Notes under the pieces: model-generated
Databases searched by the model: none
What the model was told of the DNA's origin: nothing
The model's input: only the letters and a program-made list of their open reading frames with translations
Program-made: the position numbers and the translations under genes
Source of the DNA: a virus
Length of the DNA: 49,749 bases
Direction: 5' to 3' (one strand)
Virus record (IMG/VR): IMGVR_UViG_3300017987_000129
Span: 1 to 49,749 of that record
Shown: positions 8,731-16,855 of the stretch, one piece after another
Numbering within the stretch: position 1 is the stretch's first letter
Layout: each line of letters begins with the position of its first letter

Positions 8731-8986
8731 TATTTGCCTCTTCATTTAAAACAACATTCATCCCTGATGAATGACATGGTTTATCCCAATGTGTAACTTC
8801 TATGCGAGAGGATTCATTAGAGGTAGGAACAAACATTACGATGTAATTTTCTTCCTTTTCAATTCGTTGAATCATCTCTTTGTTGAACTCTTTCGCTGTT
8901 TTCATCGTTTGAATTCTTTCTTCCTGAGAATCCTCAGACAAAAAGTTAATGTAAAAAGTCAATATTCCACGCATTTGCTCAGCCAT
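8723..8986 (-). CDS. Hypothetical protein
   Basis: 87 residues from ATG at 8986, chosen because AGGAG lies 6 bases upstream. Starts MAEQMRGILTFYINF and is otherwise charged. No recognised domain. First gene of the 8986-7711 minus-strand cluster. Confidence 0.6.
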   Translation of the reverse strand: MAEQMRGILTFYINFLSEDSQEERIQTMKTAKEFNKEMIQRIEKEENYIVMFVPTSNESSRIEVTHWDKPCHSSGMNVVLNEEANNG

Positions 8987-9003
8987 TATTTCTCCTATCA
9001 ATT

Positions 9004-9375
9004 TTATCGCCAGAAGGATATATAGAGATATTCAGCATCCCTCCATGTACTGAAGTATTGAAACTCAATTTCACACAATGCTTCACATATCTTAGTTTCT
9101 GACAAGGGTATTTTGTAGTTTTCAACTGATCGATAGTTGAGTTTTTCTACTACCAATTGCTCGCCAAAATGCTTTTCTAATATCTGAACGTGTTCATCAT
9201 TCAATTGATCCAAGAAGTCTAAAATGGCTTGTTTTGCCATTTGTCGAAGCATTGGCACTCTAAACCCCAATCTCCATTGCTCAAAATAACTGAACATGTA
9301 GGGAGGCAATAGTTTCTGAACTTCAGTATCTTGAAAAACAAGTTCTTCTGCGGTGGAGAAATTTAATCTTTTCAT
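9004..9375 (-). CDS. Conserved phage protein, unknown
   Basis: 123 residues. The block FEQWRLGFRVPMLRQMAKQA followed by ILDFL is helix-rich. No enzyme motif. Upstream on its strand is GAAATATTAGAGT directly before ATG, an AT-rich box that may be a phage promoter. Divergent from the baseplate gene at 9443. Confidence 0.6.
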   Translation of the reverse strand: MKRLNFSTAEELVFQDTEVQKLLPPYMFSYFEQWRLGFRVPMLRQMAKQAILDFLDQLNDEHVQILEKHFGEQLVVEKLNYRSVENYKIPLSETKICEALCEIEFQYFSTWRDAEYLYISFWR

Positions 9376-9442
9376 ACTCTAATATTTCGCACCCTCGGTA
9401 GCGAAAAGCCTAATCAACTTAGAATAGTAACAAGGAGCCAAT

Positions 9443-10582
9443 ATGGCCGATGATGTTTACAGACAAACACGAAAGAAAGTAGATCCAGATCCACAAGCTG
9501 AATCCGAAACAGTTTCACAGCCAAGTATTGATCAATTGCCTGATGATCACCCTCTAAAGGCTGTTCAATCCGTTCATCAAGCTGCTGCCCAAGAAGTTGG
9601 ACAAGAAGCCCCTGCTCCTATGCGGCCTATGGCGACCCCAGATGGTGGTTTACAAATTTCAGGCAATGTGCCCCCACAATTGCGTGCACAAATGCAAGGT
9701 GGTTCACAAGGACCACCAAAAATGAACAATCCCAGATCAACTTCAACACCACAGCCCACTCCTGATAGTCAATTAAGACTTCAGGGAAGCAGCGAATTAG
9801 AAAATTTGTTGGGAAGGCTGGCCGAAGAACATTCAAATTGGGAACCTTTGGAACTTCCTTCTAAAGGTCGATTTTACGAAAACATCCCTCCTGTTCTTCA
9901 TATTCGACCTATGACAGGTGAAGAAGAGCAAATCCTTGCCACCCCAAGATGGGTCAAAAAAGGCAAGGCGATTGATATGATTTTCGAGAAATGCATTAGA
10001 GAAAAAATACCAACAGAAGAGTTACTTTCAGTAGATCGTAACTATCTTTTGATTTTCCTTCGAGGTATATCTTATACTCCTGAATACGATGTAGAAGTGA
10101 AATGTCCTGAATGTGCTACCAACTTTGCCACAATCATTAACCTTGACGGAATTGAAGTTGAGGAATGTCCTGACGACTTTGATTCATCTAAACTTGTAGG
10201 AACATTGCCAATTACAGGATTTGGTTATCGTTACAAATTAGCAACTGGTGGCGACGAACAGGCAATTACAGATTATCGTGAACGACGAGTTCAAATGTTT
10301 GGCGATCAAACAGAAGATGATACGTTGTTGTTTAGAACAGCTTCTTTGTTGGAATGGGTTGAAGGCGTCACAGATCGACGTGAGATTCAAGTTCTTTTGA
10401 AGCGTCTTCCAATTGGTGACGTTGCTCATCTTCGAAATGCAGTTAATGATCCTCCTTTTGGCGTAGACACTAAAATTCCCATGGTTTGTCCGGCATGTGC
10501 AGAAGAATTCAATATTGAATTGCCACTAGAAGCAAGTTTTTTCTTCCCACGGAAGAAGAAGGAAAACCCAACCCATCAGTAG
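9443..10582 (+). CDS. Baseplate protein, T4 gp26-like
   Basis: 379 residues, start after aaggagccaat. The first 130 residues are a low-complexity Pro/Gln-rich tail. LELPSKGRFY (about 135) followed by LHIRPMTGEEEQIL is the hallmark of the T4 baseplate gp26-type family. Two CxxC pairs (CPECATNF and CPACAEEF) suggest a zinc-binding core, absent in T4 gp26. It precedes two tiny overlapping genes, as in T4-like baseplate hub loci. Confidence 0.75.
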   Translation: MADDVYRQTRKKVDPDPQAESETVSQPSIDQLPDDHPLKAVQSVHQAAAQEVGQEAPAPMRPMATPDGGLQISGNVPPQLRAQMQGGSQGPPKMNNPRSTSTPQPTPDSQLRLQGSSELENLLGRLAEEHSNWEPLELPSKGRFYENIPPVLHIRPMTGEEEQILATPRWVKKGKAIDMIFEKCIREKIPTEELLSVDRNYLLIFLRGISYTPEYDVEVKCPECATNFATIINLDGIEVEECPDDFDSSKLVGTLPITGFGYRYKLATGGDEQAITDYRERRVQMFGDQTEDDTLLFRTASLLEWVEGVTDRREIQVLLKRLPIGDVAHLRNAVNDPPFGVDTKIPMVCPACAEEFNIELPLEASFFFPRKKKENPTHQ

Positions 10583-10599
10583 AGCTTTGGCAAACGCTG

Positions 10600-10758
10600 A
10601 TGGAGGAATTGTTCTTCTTCCAGTATCATATGCATATGAGCAAAAAAGATTGCATGACCTTACCTGTGCATGAGCGCAAGTGGTTAATTCAAAGATTTAT
10701 AGACCAGAAGAAAAAGGAAAATGAAGCCATAGATAAAGCACGTAAGAAAATTAAATAG
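10600..10758 (+). CDS. Small baseplate-hub locus protein
   Basis: 52 residues from ATG at 10600 (MEELFFFQYHMHMSKKDC), ending in a charged helix. The frame stays open upstream into the baseplate gene (PSVELWQTL precedes the ATG), so an earlier non-ATG start is possible. Position right behind the gp26-like gene suggests a hub assembly accessory protein. Confidence 0.6.
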   Translation: MEELFFFQYHMHMSKKDCMTLPVHERKWLIQRFIDQKKKENEAIDKARKKIK

Positions 10759-10769
10759 CGGGGTCGCTA

Positions 10770-10925
10770 ATGCGGAATTATTGGCTTAATCAGCACAAGG
10801 AAAGGAAAAAGAAAAAAACACTTTTGAAAGACTTGGATAAATCTGCCAGAGGCATTATCTTAAAACATTTAAAGCATAAAACGCCTAAAAAAAGTGGCAA
10901 AAAACTTTGGCTACCGGGAGACTAA
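10770..10925 (+). CDS. Very basic small protein
   Basis: 51 residues, about one third Lys/Arg (HKERKKKKTLLK, KHKTPKKSGKK). ATG at 10770, 11 bases after the previous stop; GGGG upstream serves as a weak binding site. Possibly nucleic-acid binding. No family recognised. Confidence 0.55.
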   Translation: MRNYWLNQHKERKKKKTLLKDLDKSARGIILKHLKHKTPKKSGKKLWLPGD

Positions 10926-10927
10926 GG

Positions 10928-11668
10928 ATGGCAACTAAAGAAAGATATCAAAACCCTGTTGTGAACGACACAATTAATTTAAGAATGTTTACTTACAACA
11001 GTGCTAATTTGGCAGATGTGTCAGGTATCGAAAAGGTAGACATTTATTACCTTGATCCACAAGAAGTTACAGAAACAAATGCAGATGGGCGAAGATTAGT
11101 AGAAAGCATAGATGGTTCTGGTGTCACTGTCGAAGACACTGGAACACATCTTGTCACAATATCTGCTGAAACAACCAAATATGTCATAGGTCAATATCTT
11201 GACATTTGGTCAATTACAATGGAATCCGATGAACCGGATCAAACCATTGAAAACTGTTTCACAATTTACCCAGACCTATGGTACACAACTCCTACTCCTG
11301 TTGTGTATGATTTTAATTTTCACTTTCAGCCAAACAAGCTCAGAAAAGGCTCTAAACAATACTTGATTGCGGAAATCATACCAAATGTTCCGAGAGGATC
11401 TGATTTGGAACGATACTATCACAATTTAGCTATTGTAAGTGATCTTAAAGTCACAATTGAACAAGAGTGTGGAGATTGCTTGCCTGAAGAACGAGATCTT
11501 AGAATCGTAGTTGATGAAGAAAGTGTTGGTTATCGTGAAATGCGATACGGATACTATCAGCTTGATACTACTGATTTAAATTGTGGGATTTACAATGTTA
11601 CATTCAAGCTGGAATTTGGTGATAATATTTTTATTTCAGACCGAATGCCATTGCAAATTTATGATTGA
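10928..11668 (+). CDS. Putative virion structural protein
   Basis: 246 residues from ATG at 10928, 2 bases after the previous stop; the upstream CTACCGGGAG provides the binding site. Beta-rich composition with tandem Ig-like features (VEDTGTHLVTISAETT, DLKVTIEQECGDC). No catalytic motif. Located among baseplate genes, so a tail or head decoration role is inferred. Confidence 0.6.
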   Translation: MATKERYQNPVVNDTINLRMFTYNSANLADVSGIEKVDIYYLDPQEVTETNADGRRLVESIDGSGVTVEDTGTHLVTISAETTKYVIGQYLDIWSITMESDEPDQTIENCFTIYPDLWYTTPTPVVYDFNFHFQPNKLRKGSKQYLIAEIIPNVPRGSDLERYYHNLAIVSDLKVTIEQECGDCLPEERDLRIVVDEESVGYREMRYGYYQLDTTDLNCGIYNVTFKLEFGDNIFISDRMPLQIYD

Positions 11669-11708
11669 TATTTAGAAAACATTACTCTTACAAGTCATTG
11701 GAGAAATA

Positions 11709-12224
11709 ATGGAAACAGTATCAATAGATCAGACAAACGTCCCTCAGCCTACAAAGCTCCCGGATTGGAATAATTTTTGGTTGATTCCAGCCAGCAGTCC
11801 ACATCTCAGAGAATTTGTACTTTCGGCAGAATGGAGTTACAGAGATAAGACTCTGTCTTTTGAACTCAAAGAAACACCAGCATTTTCTGCCTTTGATTGG
11901 TTCAGTAAACTTCCAAATGATACAGATAATGAAGAAATAATTGCTGTTTGTTTCTTTGATGATGACAATTTGGAAATTGCCAGATTGGAATTCAAAGGAT
12001 TAGCTTTGTCTGGTCACAGGTGTGAATTAAACGATGGTGAAGAAGATGAAGATGAAGACAATGATTTGATTCATGAGCTGATTTTGAGATTTCAATCAGT
12101 AAAACGTGTTCGTGGGAATCAACAATCCCTAGAAAATGTTCACAAAAAATTTCAGGAAGTAGCTGATGAAGAATGGAACGGTGAACAAAAAGAACTGGTG
12201 ACAAGCACAATTCTTGATCACTGA
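11709..12224 (+). CDS. Hypothetical structural-region protein
   Basis: 171 residues, start after ggagaaata. Trp/Phe-rich N-terminal half and an acidic stretch (NDGEEDEDEDND) near residue 110. No recognised family. Its stop is followed by an A-run and then the promoter of the next transcription unit. Confidence 0.6.
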   Translation: METVSIDQTNVPQPTKLPDWNNFWLIPASSPHLREFVLSAEWSYRDKTLSFELKETPAFSAFDWFSKLPNDTDNEEIIAVCFFDDDNLEIARLEFKGLALSGHRCELNDGEEDEDEDNDLIHELILRFQSVKRVRGNQQSLENVHKKFQEVADEEWNGEQKELVTSTILDH

Positions 12225-12237
12225 AAAAAAAAAAGAC

Positions 12238-12266
12238 TTGACAGAAAATTTCAGGTCCGATATAGA
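12238..12266 (+). promoter_or_regulatory. Strong sigma70-type promoter
   Basis: TTGACA (12238-12243), a 17-base spacer, TATAGA (12261-12266). Perfect -35 and near-consensus -10 at optimal spacing, so readable by host housekeeping polymerase. Transcription would start near 12273 and give a leader of about 100 bases. Confidence 0.8.
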
Positions 12267-12286
12267 TACGTTTGCTTGGTGAGGCG

Positions 12287-12347
12287 TGCCGTGTGGCAAA
12301 AGTCACGTAGTGCAGCAATCGGCTGCGAATTTGCAACAATAGGTTGC
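12287..12347 (+). promoter_or_regulatory. Leader RNA with three short tandem hairpins
   Basis: TGCC-GTGT-GGCA (12287-12298), GCAGC-AATCG-GCTGC (12312-12326) and GCAAC-AATAG-GTTGC (12333-12347). The last two have the same 5-bp/5-loop size and related loops (AAT-C/A-G) with a compensated G-C to A-T pair, and are 21 bases apart. They sit just before the AGGAGG of the next gene; repeated protein-binding operators or 5' stabilising hairpins are plausible. Confidence 0.5.
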
Positions 12348-12370
12348 GTAGACAATTTAGGAGGTAGACT

Positions 12371-13390
12371 ATGTCTATCCAAGATATGTACGATTCCGTA
12401 CAGACGTTGCTCGAAGAGCACAATGAGGCCATCGCCCCCGGTAAAACAAATGAACCGGGACAAGTTGATCCGCAAAAGATGATCAACTGCTTAAAAGCTG
12501 CTGGTGGCACTACCACTGATCGCCTGAAAGCCTTCAAATATGAAGACATTTTGCAGTGTCTTCCTGCTGTGGAAGGTATTGAAACAGGCCGTCTTGTTAA
12601 ACCAATTGCTCTTGCTAAAGACATTGCCAAAGTTTTCCGTGGAAACACCACAGAGGCTTCCGACGAACCAAGGCGACCAGTTTCCAGCAAAAAAGCGTCT
12701 CGCATGACGCCAAAAGAGCTTTTGGAAAGTTTTGATCCCGATGAACCAAAGTCACCCATTGGGAAACGCCTCGCTGAAATTTCACGAGGTGAACCATGTC
12801 TGATTTACAAAGATGAAACAAGCCGAATCCTTGACATTGATACGTCATTGGCTCACCTCAAAGAGGCGAAACAGGGACTTCCGGGTGTTGAATCCTTTAA
12901 AGTCGGGGATGAAATCAAAAAGGTTTATCGAGTTGGTGAATTGCCTCAAAACTTCACTGATGAAAACCCAATTTATCCCGGTCGTCCACTTCGCTTAGGT
13001 GGAACATGCGACCAAACGAACCGTTCATGGGAAGGTGTTGGTCTTAGCATTCGTCAAATGGTACGTCTTGTTACTGAGTTTGAAAACATTGAACTCGATA
13101 TTGACAAATCTAACGATTTGATCGACAAAGCTGTTGGTCCAGATGCCTTCAAGCAACTTCGAGATCGTTACCGTAAAGCAGCTCTGAGATTTGATGAGCT
13201 GAAACAAACGGGAGATCTTCCAAAGCTAAAAATTGCTCTTGGGCAATTGGAAGGAGCTTCTCCAAAAGGAGGTCGCCCTTTTGATGGAGGCCGAAGAGTA
13301 GACATGTTTGCTGCCAGTTCCCCTGTTTTCCACGAAGGGGTATGGTCTGCATCTGAAAGCTATCTTCGTGCCAATCGAGCCGGTAAGTAA
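12371..13390 (+). CDS. Abundant-looking phage protein of unknown function
   Basis: 339 residues, strong AGGAGG 7 bases upstream. Mostly helical and charged, no Cys-His or nucleotide motif seen. It is driven by the best sigma70-type promoter in the window, has a structured leader and ends at a strong terminator, so it is a monocistronic, probably highly expressed unit. The next gene encodes a VWA protein and may be functionally linked. No family recognised. Confidence 0.7.
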   Translation: MSIQDMYDSVQTLLEEHNEAIAPGKTNEPGQVDPQKMINCLKAAGGTTTDRLKAFKYEDILQCLPAVEGIETGRLVKPIALAKDIAKVFRGNTTEASDEPRRPVSSKKASRMTPKELLESFDPDEPKSPIGKRLAEISRGEPCLIYKDETSRILDIDTSLAHLKEAKQGLPGVESFKVGDEIKKVYRVGELPQNFTDENPIYPGRPLRLGGTCDQTNRSWEGVGLSIRQMVRLVTEFENIELDIDKSNDLIDKAVGPDAFKQLRDRYRKAALRFDELKQTGDLPKLKIALGQLEGASPKGGRPFDGGRRVDMFAASSPVFHEGVWSASESYLRANRAGK

Positions 13391-13407
13391 TCAACGCAAA
13401 TAAGAGC

Positions 13408-13438
13408 ACCGATCCGGTTCGTTGCCGGATCGGTTTTA
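13408..13438 (+). terminator. Rho-independent terminator
   Basis: ACCGATCCGG (13408-13417), loop TTCGTTG, CCGGATCGGT (13425-13434), then TTTT. Confidence 0.85.
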
Positions 13439-13503
13439 CAAAGTTTATGTGATACTCATGTAAACTCACTACAAATACAACCCCATGAAGGGAAAAAATA
13501 TCA

Positions 13504-14499
13504 ATGAGTAAAAAACCAAGAACCCATGTTTTGTTTGTCGTTGACCGGTCGTCATCTATGAGCACAACCAAAAAACAAGCTGTTGATGGCTTTAATGAAC
13601 AAGTTGATCAACTGAGAGAGGATTCAAAAGATCAGGACATTCGTGTTTCTCTGGTCACATTCAATGGCAATGTCTATGAGCATTTCTGGGATCAACCAGT
13701 CGATACTCTGGAGAATGCTAAACACAAAGATTTCAAACCCAGTGGTTCCACATCATTTTATGATGCCTTGGGTTATGGAATTCAAAAACTTCAGGAAACA
13801 ACAGACACTCAAGATGAGAACAATGCTTATCTTGTAATCTCAATTTCTGATGGTGGAGAAAACTCTTCAAAGTTCTACGTCAATGGAAGTTTGAAAGAAA
13901 TGGTAGAAGGCTGTCAGCTTAGCAAAAGATGGACATTCACATATATGGGATGTTCTGAAGCTGTACTGGCAGAAGTTGCTCAAGCTACTTCTATTCCTGT
14001 TTCCAATATGGCTGTTTGGGCAAATCAAACAGCCGATGCTGCAACTCGTGGAATGTCTGGTACACGTAAGAGAATGAAGTCTTACATGACCAATCGAACC
14101 AAAGGCACTGTGTCTGCTGAATGTTTCTATTCAGCAGATGTTGGTACAGCTATGAACTTTTCAGACGTTGACGAATCTTCTGTTTCTATTAACACATTTG
14201 GTAATACATCAGGAACATTTGCTGATACATCAAATTCAGTTGTTGAATCTACAGATACAGATACAGATTCGGTAAAAGATTACAATTTCGATAAGTTGCG
14301 TGAATCTCAACTTCCTGAATACACTTGTCGAAAAGCAGAAGAAAGGGGGACTATCTTTGGGTGTTCCAGCATGGTTGAATTCAAAGGAAAAGAAGGAGAA
14401 GAAACCTCTGATTTTGAATATCCCAATGCACAAATGTGGAATTCAATGAGGCGAGGTGGTCCTGATGTTTATCGAAAGATGACCTCTAAATTGTCTTAA
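13504..14499 (+). CDS. von Willebrand factor A domain protein
   Basis: 331 residues. The first 190 form a VWA domain: the MIDAS motif DRSSSMS near residue 16, SGSTSFYDAL near 80 and ISISDGGENSS near 115 are metal-coordinating loops. The C-terminal 140 residues are Ser/Thr-rich with no recognised fold. Phage VWA proteins are usually cytosolic and of unknown role. Flanked by terminators on both sides, so its own unit; start after gaagggaaaaaatatca. Confidence 0.78.
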   Translation: MSKKPRTHVLFVVDRSSSMSTTKKQAVDGFNEQVDQLREDSKDQDIRVSLVTFNGNVYEHFWDQPVDTLENAKHKDFKPSGSTSFYDALGYGIQKLQETTDTQDENNAYLVISISDGGENSSKFYVNGSLKEMVEGCQLSKRWTFTYMGCSEAVLAEVAQATSIPVSNMAVWANQTADAATRGMSGTRKRMKSYMTNRTKGTVSAECFYSADVGTAMNFSDVDESSVSINTFGNTSGTFADTSNSVVESTDTDTDSVKDYNFDKLRESQLPEYTCRKAEERGTIFGCSSMVEFKGKEGEETSDFEYPNAQMWNSMRRGGPDVYRKMTSKLS

Positions 14500-14516
14500 T
14501 CGATATCAAACGAATA

Positions 14517-14548
14517 AAAGCCCGGTTGTCACAACCGGGCTTTTTTAT
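14517..14548 (+). terminator. Rho-independent terminator after VWA gene
   Basis: AAAGCCCGGTT, short loop, AACCGGGCTTTTTT (14517-14546). Confidence 0.85.
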
Positions 14549-14605
14549 TGAACCTCTGCAAAAAATTTGTGTCCTTGAGTAACTTATACTCTCAAGAGAA
14601 TTATC

Positions 14606-15247
14606 ATGAAACATTACCCAAGCATCAATAGTGCCTCAAAGGCACCCAGAGAGCCCTGTATAGGGTTTGTGAAATACGATGGAACCAACTTCAGAGCGGA
14701 ATGGTCTCGGAAGCGTGGTTGGTATAAATTTGGCGTAAGAAATCGCCTCATCGACGAAAATGAAGACATCTACGGCCCATCAATCCCATTGTTTTTGAAC
14801 AAATACAGCGACGAACTGGTCAAGGTTTTCAAAGCACACAAGAAGATCAAAACCTGTCAGAGCGTCATCGTGTATGGTGAATTTTTCGGAACAAAAAGTT
14901 TCGCAGGTTCTCATATGCCCTGCGAAGACTGGGATGTGGTTTTATTTGATGTGAATCCACATAAGCAAGGGTTCATATCTCCACGGGAATTCGTTGATGA
15001 ATTTGGCCATCTCAATGTCGCCGAGGTAATTTACCAAGGTGATCTCACTGATCAATTTATTGAAAACGTCCGAAACTCTGATCTTGACTTTGAATCAAAG
15101 TATAAGGTAAAAACAGAGGTTCCTGAAGGCGTGATTGTCAAAGGCGGATCAGGTCACCGGCTCTGGATGGCGAAAGTCAAATCCCTTGCCTACAAAGAAG
15201 CTCTCAAGAAAAGATATGAGGCTGATTGGATAAAATTCTGGGAATAA
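14606..15247 (+). CDS. RNA ligase (nucleotidyltransferase superfamily)
   Basis: 213 residues. Motif I VKYDG (lysine 24 region, the adenylated residue), motif III VYGEFFG, IIIa VVLFDVN, motif IV EGVIVKGG and motif V WMAKVKS occur in order, as expected for the core of ATP-dependent RNA ligases. No C-terminal extra domain. In T4-like phages such ligases repair tRNAs cut by host anticodon nucleases; that role is inferred here from the tRNA-rich genome. Second ligase in the window besides 48032-48796. Confidence 0.8.
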   Translation: MKHYPSINSASKAPREPCIGFVKYDGTNFRAEWSRKRGWYKFGVRNRLIDENEDIYGPSIPLFLNKYSDELVKVFKAHKKIKTCQSVIVYGEFFGTKSFAGSHMPCEDWDVVLFDVNPHKQGFISPREFVDEFGHLNVAEVIYQGDLTDQFIENVRNSDLDFESKYKVKTEVPEGVIVKGGSGHRLWMAKVKSLAYKEALKKRYEADWIKFWE

Positions 15248-15252
15248 GCAAG

Positions 15253-15537
15253 ATGCTTGATGAAAAAGCTTACGAACTGATTCGCTCTTGGAGAAGGGGT
15301 GAAATAAATGGAAATCAGTTTGATTATCGATTACAACTACTAGGTGTGACAGAAGCTTATTGCAGATCTGTCACAAAAGAAAAAGATGCTGAATGTATTC
15401 GAGCAGTTGTCAAAGAAGCCGCTGTTTTGGCTTTTGGGACAATGTTGTTTGTCAGCTTTATTTTCAAAAGCGGAGATTTAAGACTCGTTGAAAAACGGGA
15501 GAATCAAAGATACATTATGAACATCATTCGAATCTGA
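15253..15537 (+). CDS. Hypothetical protein with one hydrophobic segment
   Basis: 94 residues from ATG at 15253 (upstream ggaataagca). One membrane-like stretch (AAVLAFGTMLFVSFIF). The 3' end overlaps the convergent gene at 15478. Function unknown. Confidence 0.5.
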   Translation: MLDEKAYELIRSWRRGEINGNQFDYRLQLLGVTEAYCRSVTKEKDAECIRAVVKEAAVLAFGTMLFVSFIFKSGDLRLVEKRENQRYIMNIIRI

Positions 15538-15711
15538 ACTTGTAACAGTCAATAAAACTTCTCTTACTTGCGGATCGAGCCCCACTACACTCCACTTATC
15601 ATCTGCAAGACTTTCCAACCATACTCTTGTTTTCCCTCCCTCCGGGAAGGATTTAATAACAGCGTTTTTTGATAAAGAACGGCTGAATCTTTTATAAGGT
15701 GAAATTGCCAT
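15478..15711 (-). CDS. Hypothetical protein
   Basis: 77 residues, MAISPYKRFSRSLSKNAV start. Upstream on its strand is GCTATATAAAGC directly before ATG, a possible phage promoter box. Last gene of the minus-strand cluster from 18827. No domain recognised. Confidence 0.5.
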   Translation of the reverse strand: MAISPYKRFSRSLSKNAVIKSFPEGGKTRVWLESLADDKWSVVGLDPQVREVLLTVTSSDSNDVHNVSLILPFFNES

Positions 15712-15725
15712 GCTTTATATAGCAA

Positions 15726-15890
15726 TCAAAAACCCTCTTTCTTCCAAGGGACATTGATCTTTCTGCGGCGTTTTAATTCGTTGTCGATAGCTTTAATTTC
15801 TGGCTTTAATTGTCCTAGCGTATTATGACGAATAAGCACTTTCAACGTTTGTAAAAGCTCTTTTGTGGAATATAAATGAAGCCCTTCCAC
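15726..15890 (-). CDS. Mini-protein ending in WKKEGF
   Basis: 54 residues from a GTG at 15890, which overlaps the preceding TAG (TAGTG). The start is chosen because GAGGGG lies 5 bases upstream, inside the last codons of the previous gene. Highly basic helix (LKPEIKAIDNELKRRRK) and the C-terminal signature W-K-K-E-G-F shared with several neighbours. Confidence 0.6.
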   Translation of the reverse strand: MEGLHLYSTKELLQTLKVLIRHNTLGQLKPEIKAIDNELKRRRKINVPWKKEGF

Positions 15891-16057
15891 TAAAACCCCT
15901 CTTTTTGCCAAACAATTATATTTTCTCTTCGCTTCAATTCGATACGAATTTCCTGTACATGCTTTGCTAAAATACCAGACATATCTTCGCACATCAAATA
16001 AGCCTTGAGCCTACGTTGCAATTCTTCTGTTGGCTCAAACAACAAAAGAGATCGCAT
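15890..16057 (-). CDS. Mini-protein ending in WQKEGF
   Basis: 55 residues from ATG at 16057, overlapping the preceding TGA (TGATG). Its ribosome-binding site AGAAGAAGG is embedded in the last codons (KEEG) of the upstream gene. Helical, basic, and ends W-Q-K-E-G-F encoded TGG CAA AAA GAG GGG TTT, which in turn supplies the binding site of the next gene. Confidence 0.6.
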   Translation of the reverse strand: MRSLLLFEPTEELQRRLKAYLMCEDMSGILAKHVQEIRIELKRRENIIVWQKEGF

Positions 16058-16239
16058 CAAAAACCTTCTTCTTTCCAAGAAAGCTTTTTCTTAGGTTTTT
16101 GAAAACAATTTTTAATTCTGTTATGTCGCAACATAAGTTCGGCAGATATAGCCGCTGCTTTATCTTCAGGAAGATTAGTATAATCTTTCCATTGCAACGA
16201 CCTAATCAGGTCACCGATTGGCACATGAGAAAGGTTCAT
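16057..16239 (-). CDS. Mini-protein ending in WKEEGF
   Basis: 60 residues from ATG at 16239 (ATGA overlap with the preceding stop); an ATG at 16254 is an alternative. Ends KKKLSWKEEGF. Shares the basic helix plus W-x-x-x-G-F ending with its neighbours. Unknown function; coupled to both adjacent genes. Confidence 0.58.
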   Translation of the reverse strand: MNLSHVPIGDLIRSLQWKDYTNLPEDKAAAISAELMLRHNRIKNCFQKPKKKLSWKEEGF

Positions 16240-16472
16240 TTTTGAACAAGCCATCCAAGAGGATTATCTAAATGACGGCCCGGAGCATTTGCTGGAAGCT
16301 TAGCCATTCCTTTAATGACTTTTTGCCATGGCATGAATATTTTTCGACTGGTGCTTTTCATACGAAATTCAATTCCGTCTTTTTTCATGGTTACAATCAC
16401 GTCGCCAGAATTTCCAAATTCATCTTCTAGCTCCACTTCCCTTGAGACAGGCTTTACTAGCTTAGTCGCCAT
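16236..16472 (-). CDS. Hypothetical protein
   Basis: 78 residues, MATKLVKPVSREVELED start, overlapping the end of the HAD gene by 16 bases. A beta-rich N-terminal half (GDVIVTMKKDGIEFRMKSTS). No known family. Confidence 0.55.
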   Translation of the reverse strand: MATKLVKPVSREVELEDEFGNSGDVIVTMKKDGIEFRMKSTSRKIFMPWQKVIKGMAKLPANAPGRHLDNPLGWLVQK

Positions 16473-16855
16473 TCTGCACCTTTTCCTTCAATTAGAAACT
16501 CTCGAACTTTATCCCACCCCATGAAACCACCAAGGTTTCTGTCGTCAATGTGCCATGTTGCATGAGGCTTACGTGTATCGCAATTATAACATGATCGAAA
16601 ATCAAAATCAAGTATGGTCTCATTAACAGCATCAAACTCTATGCCATTATGCTTGCAAAAATCAACTGCATCCTTGAGATATTGTTTGTCTATTTTATGT
16701 CGAACATCTTCTCTGCATGTCCATAAAATAAGTTTGTAACCATATTGTTGAAGTTCTTTTAAAACCTCGAAAGCTCCCGGTAACGTTTCCCCAATATCAG
16801 GAAAACTGTGCTCGACAATAGTTCCATCAAAATCAATCAACAACACGCCTTTCAT
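16457..16855 (-). CDS. HAD-like phosphatase
   Basis: 132 residues from ATG at 16855, which overlaps the histidine-kinase stop (ATGA). Motif I LLIDFDGTIVEH (nucleophile and acid/base Asp), motif II-like LILWTCRED, and a late WHIDDRNLGG acidic motif. This is the compact HAD type common in phages, of the general size of nucleotidases and polynucleotide-kinase-phosphatase domains; substrate unknown. Co-translated with the sensor kinase upstream. Confidence 0.75.
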   Translation of the reverse strand: MKGVLLIDFDGTIVEHSFPDIGETLPGAFEVLKELQQYGYKLILWTCREDVRHKIDKQYLKDAVDFCKHNGIEFDAVNETILDFDFRSCYNCDTRKPHATWHIDDRNLGGFMGWDKVREFLIEGKGAEWRLS

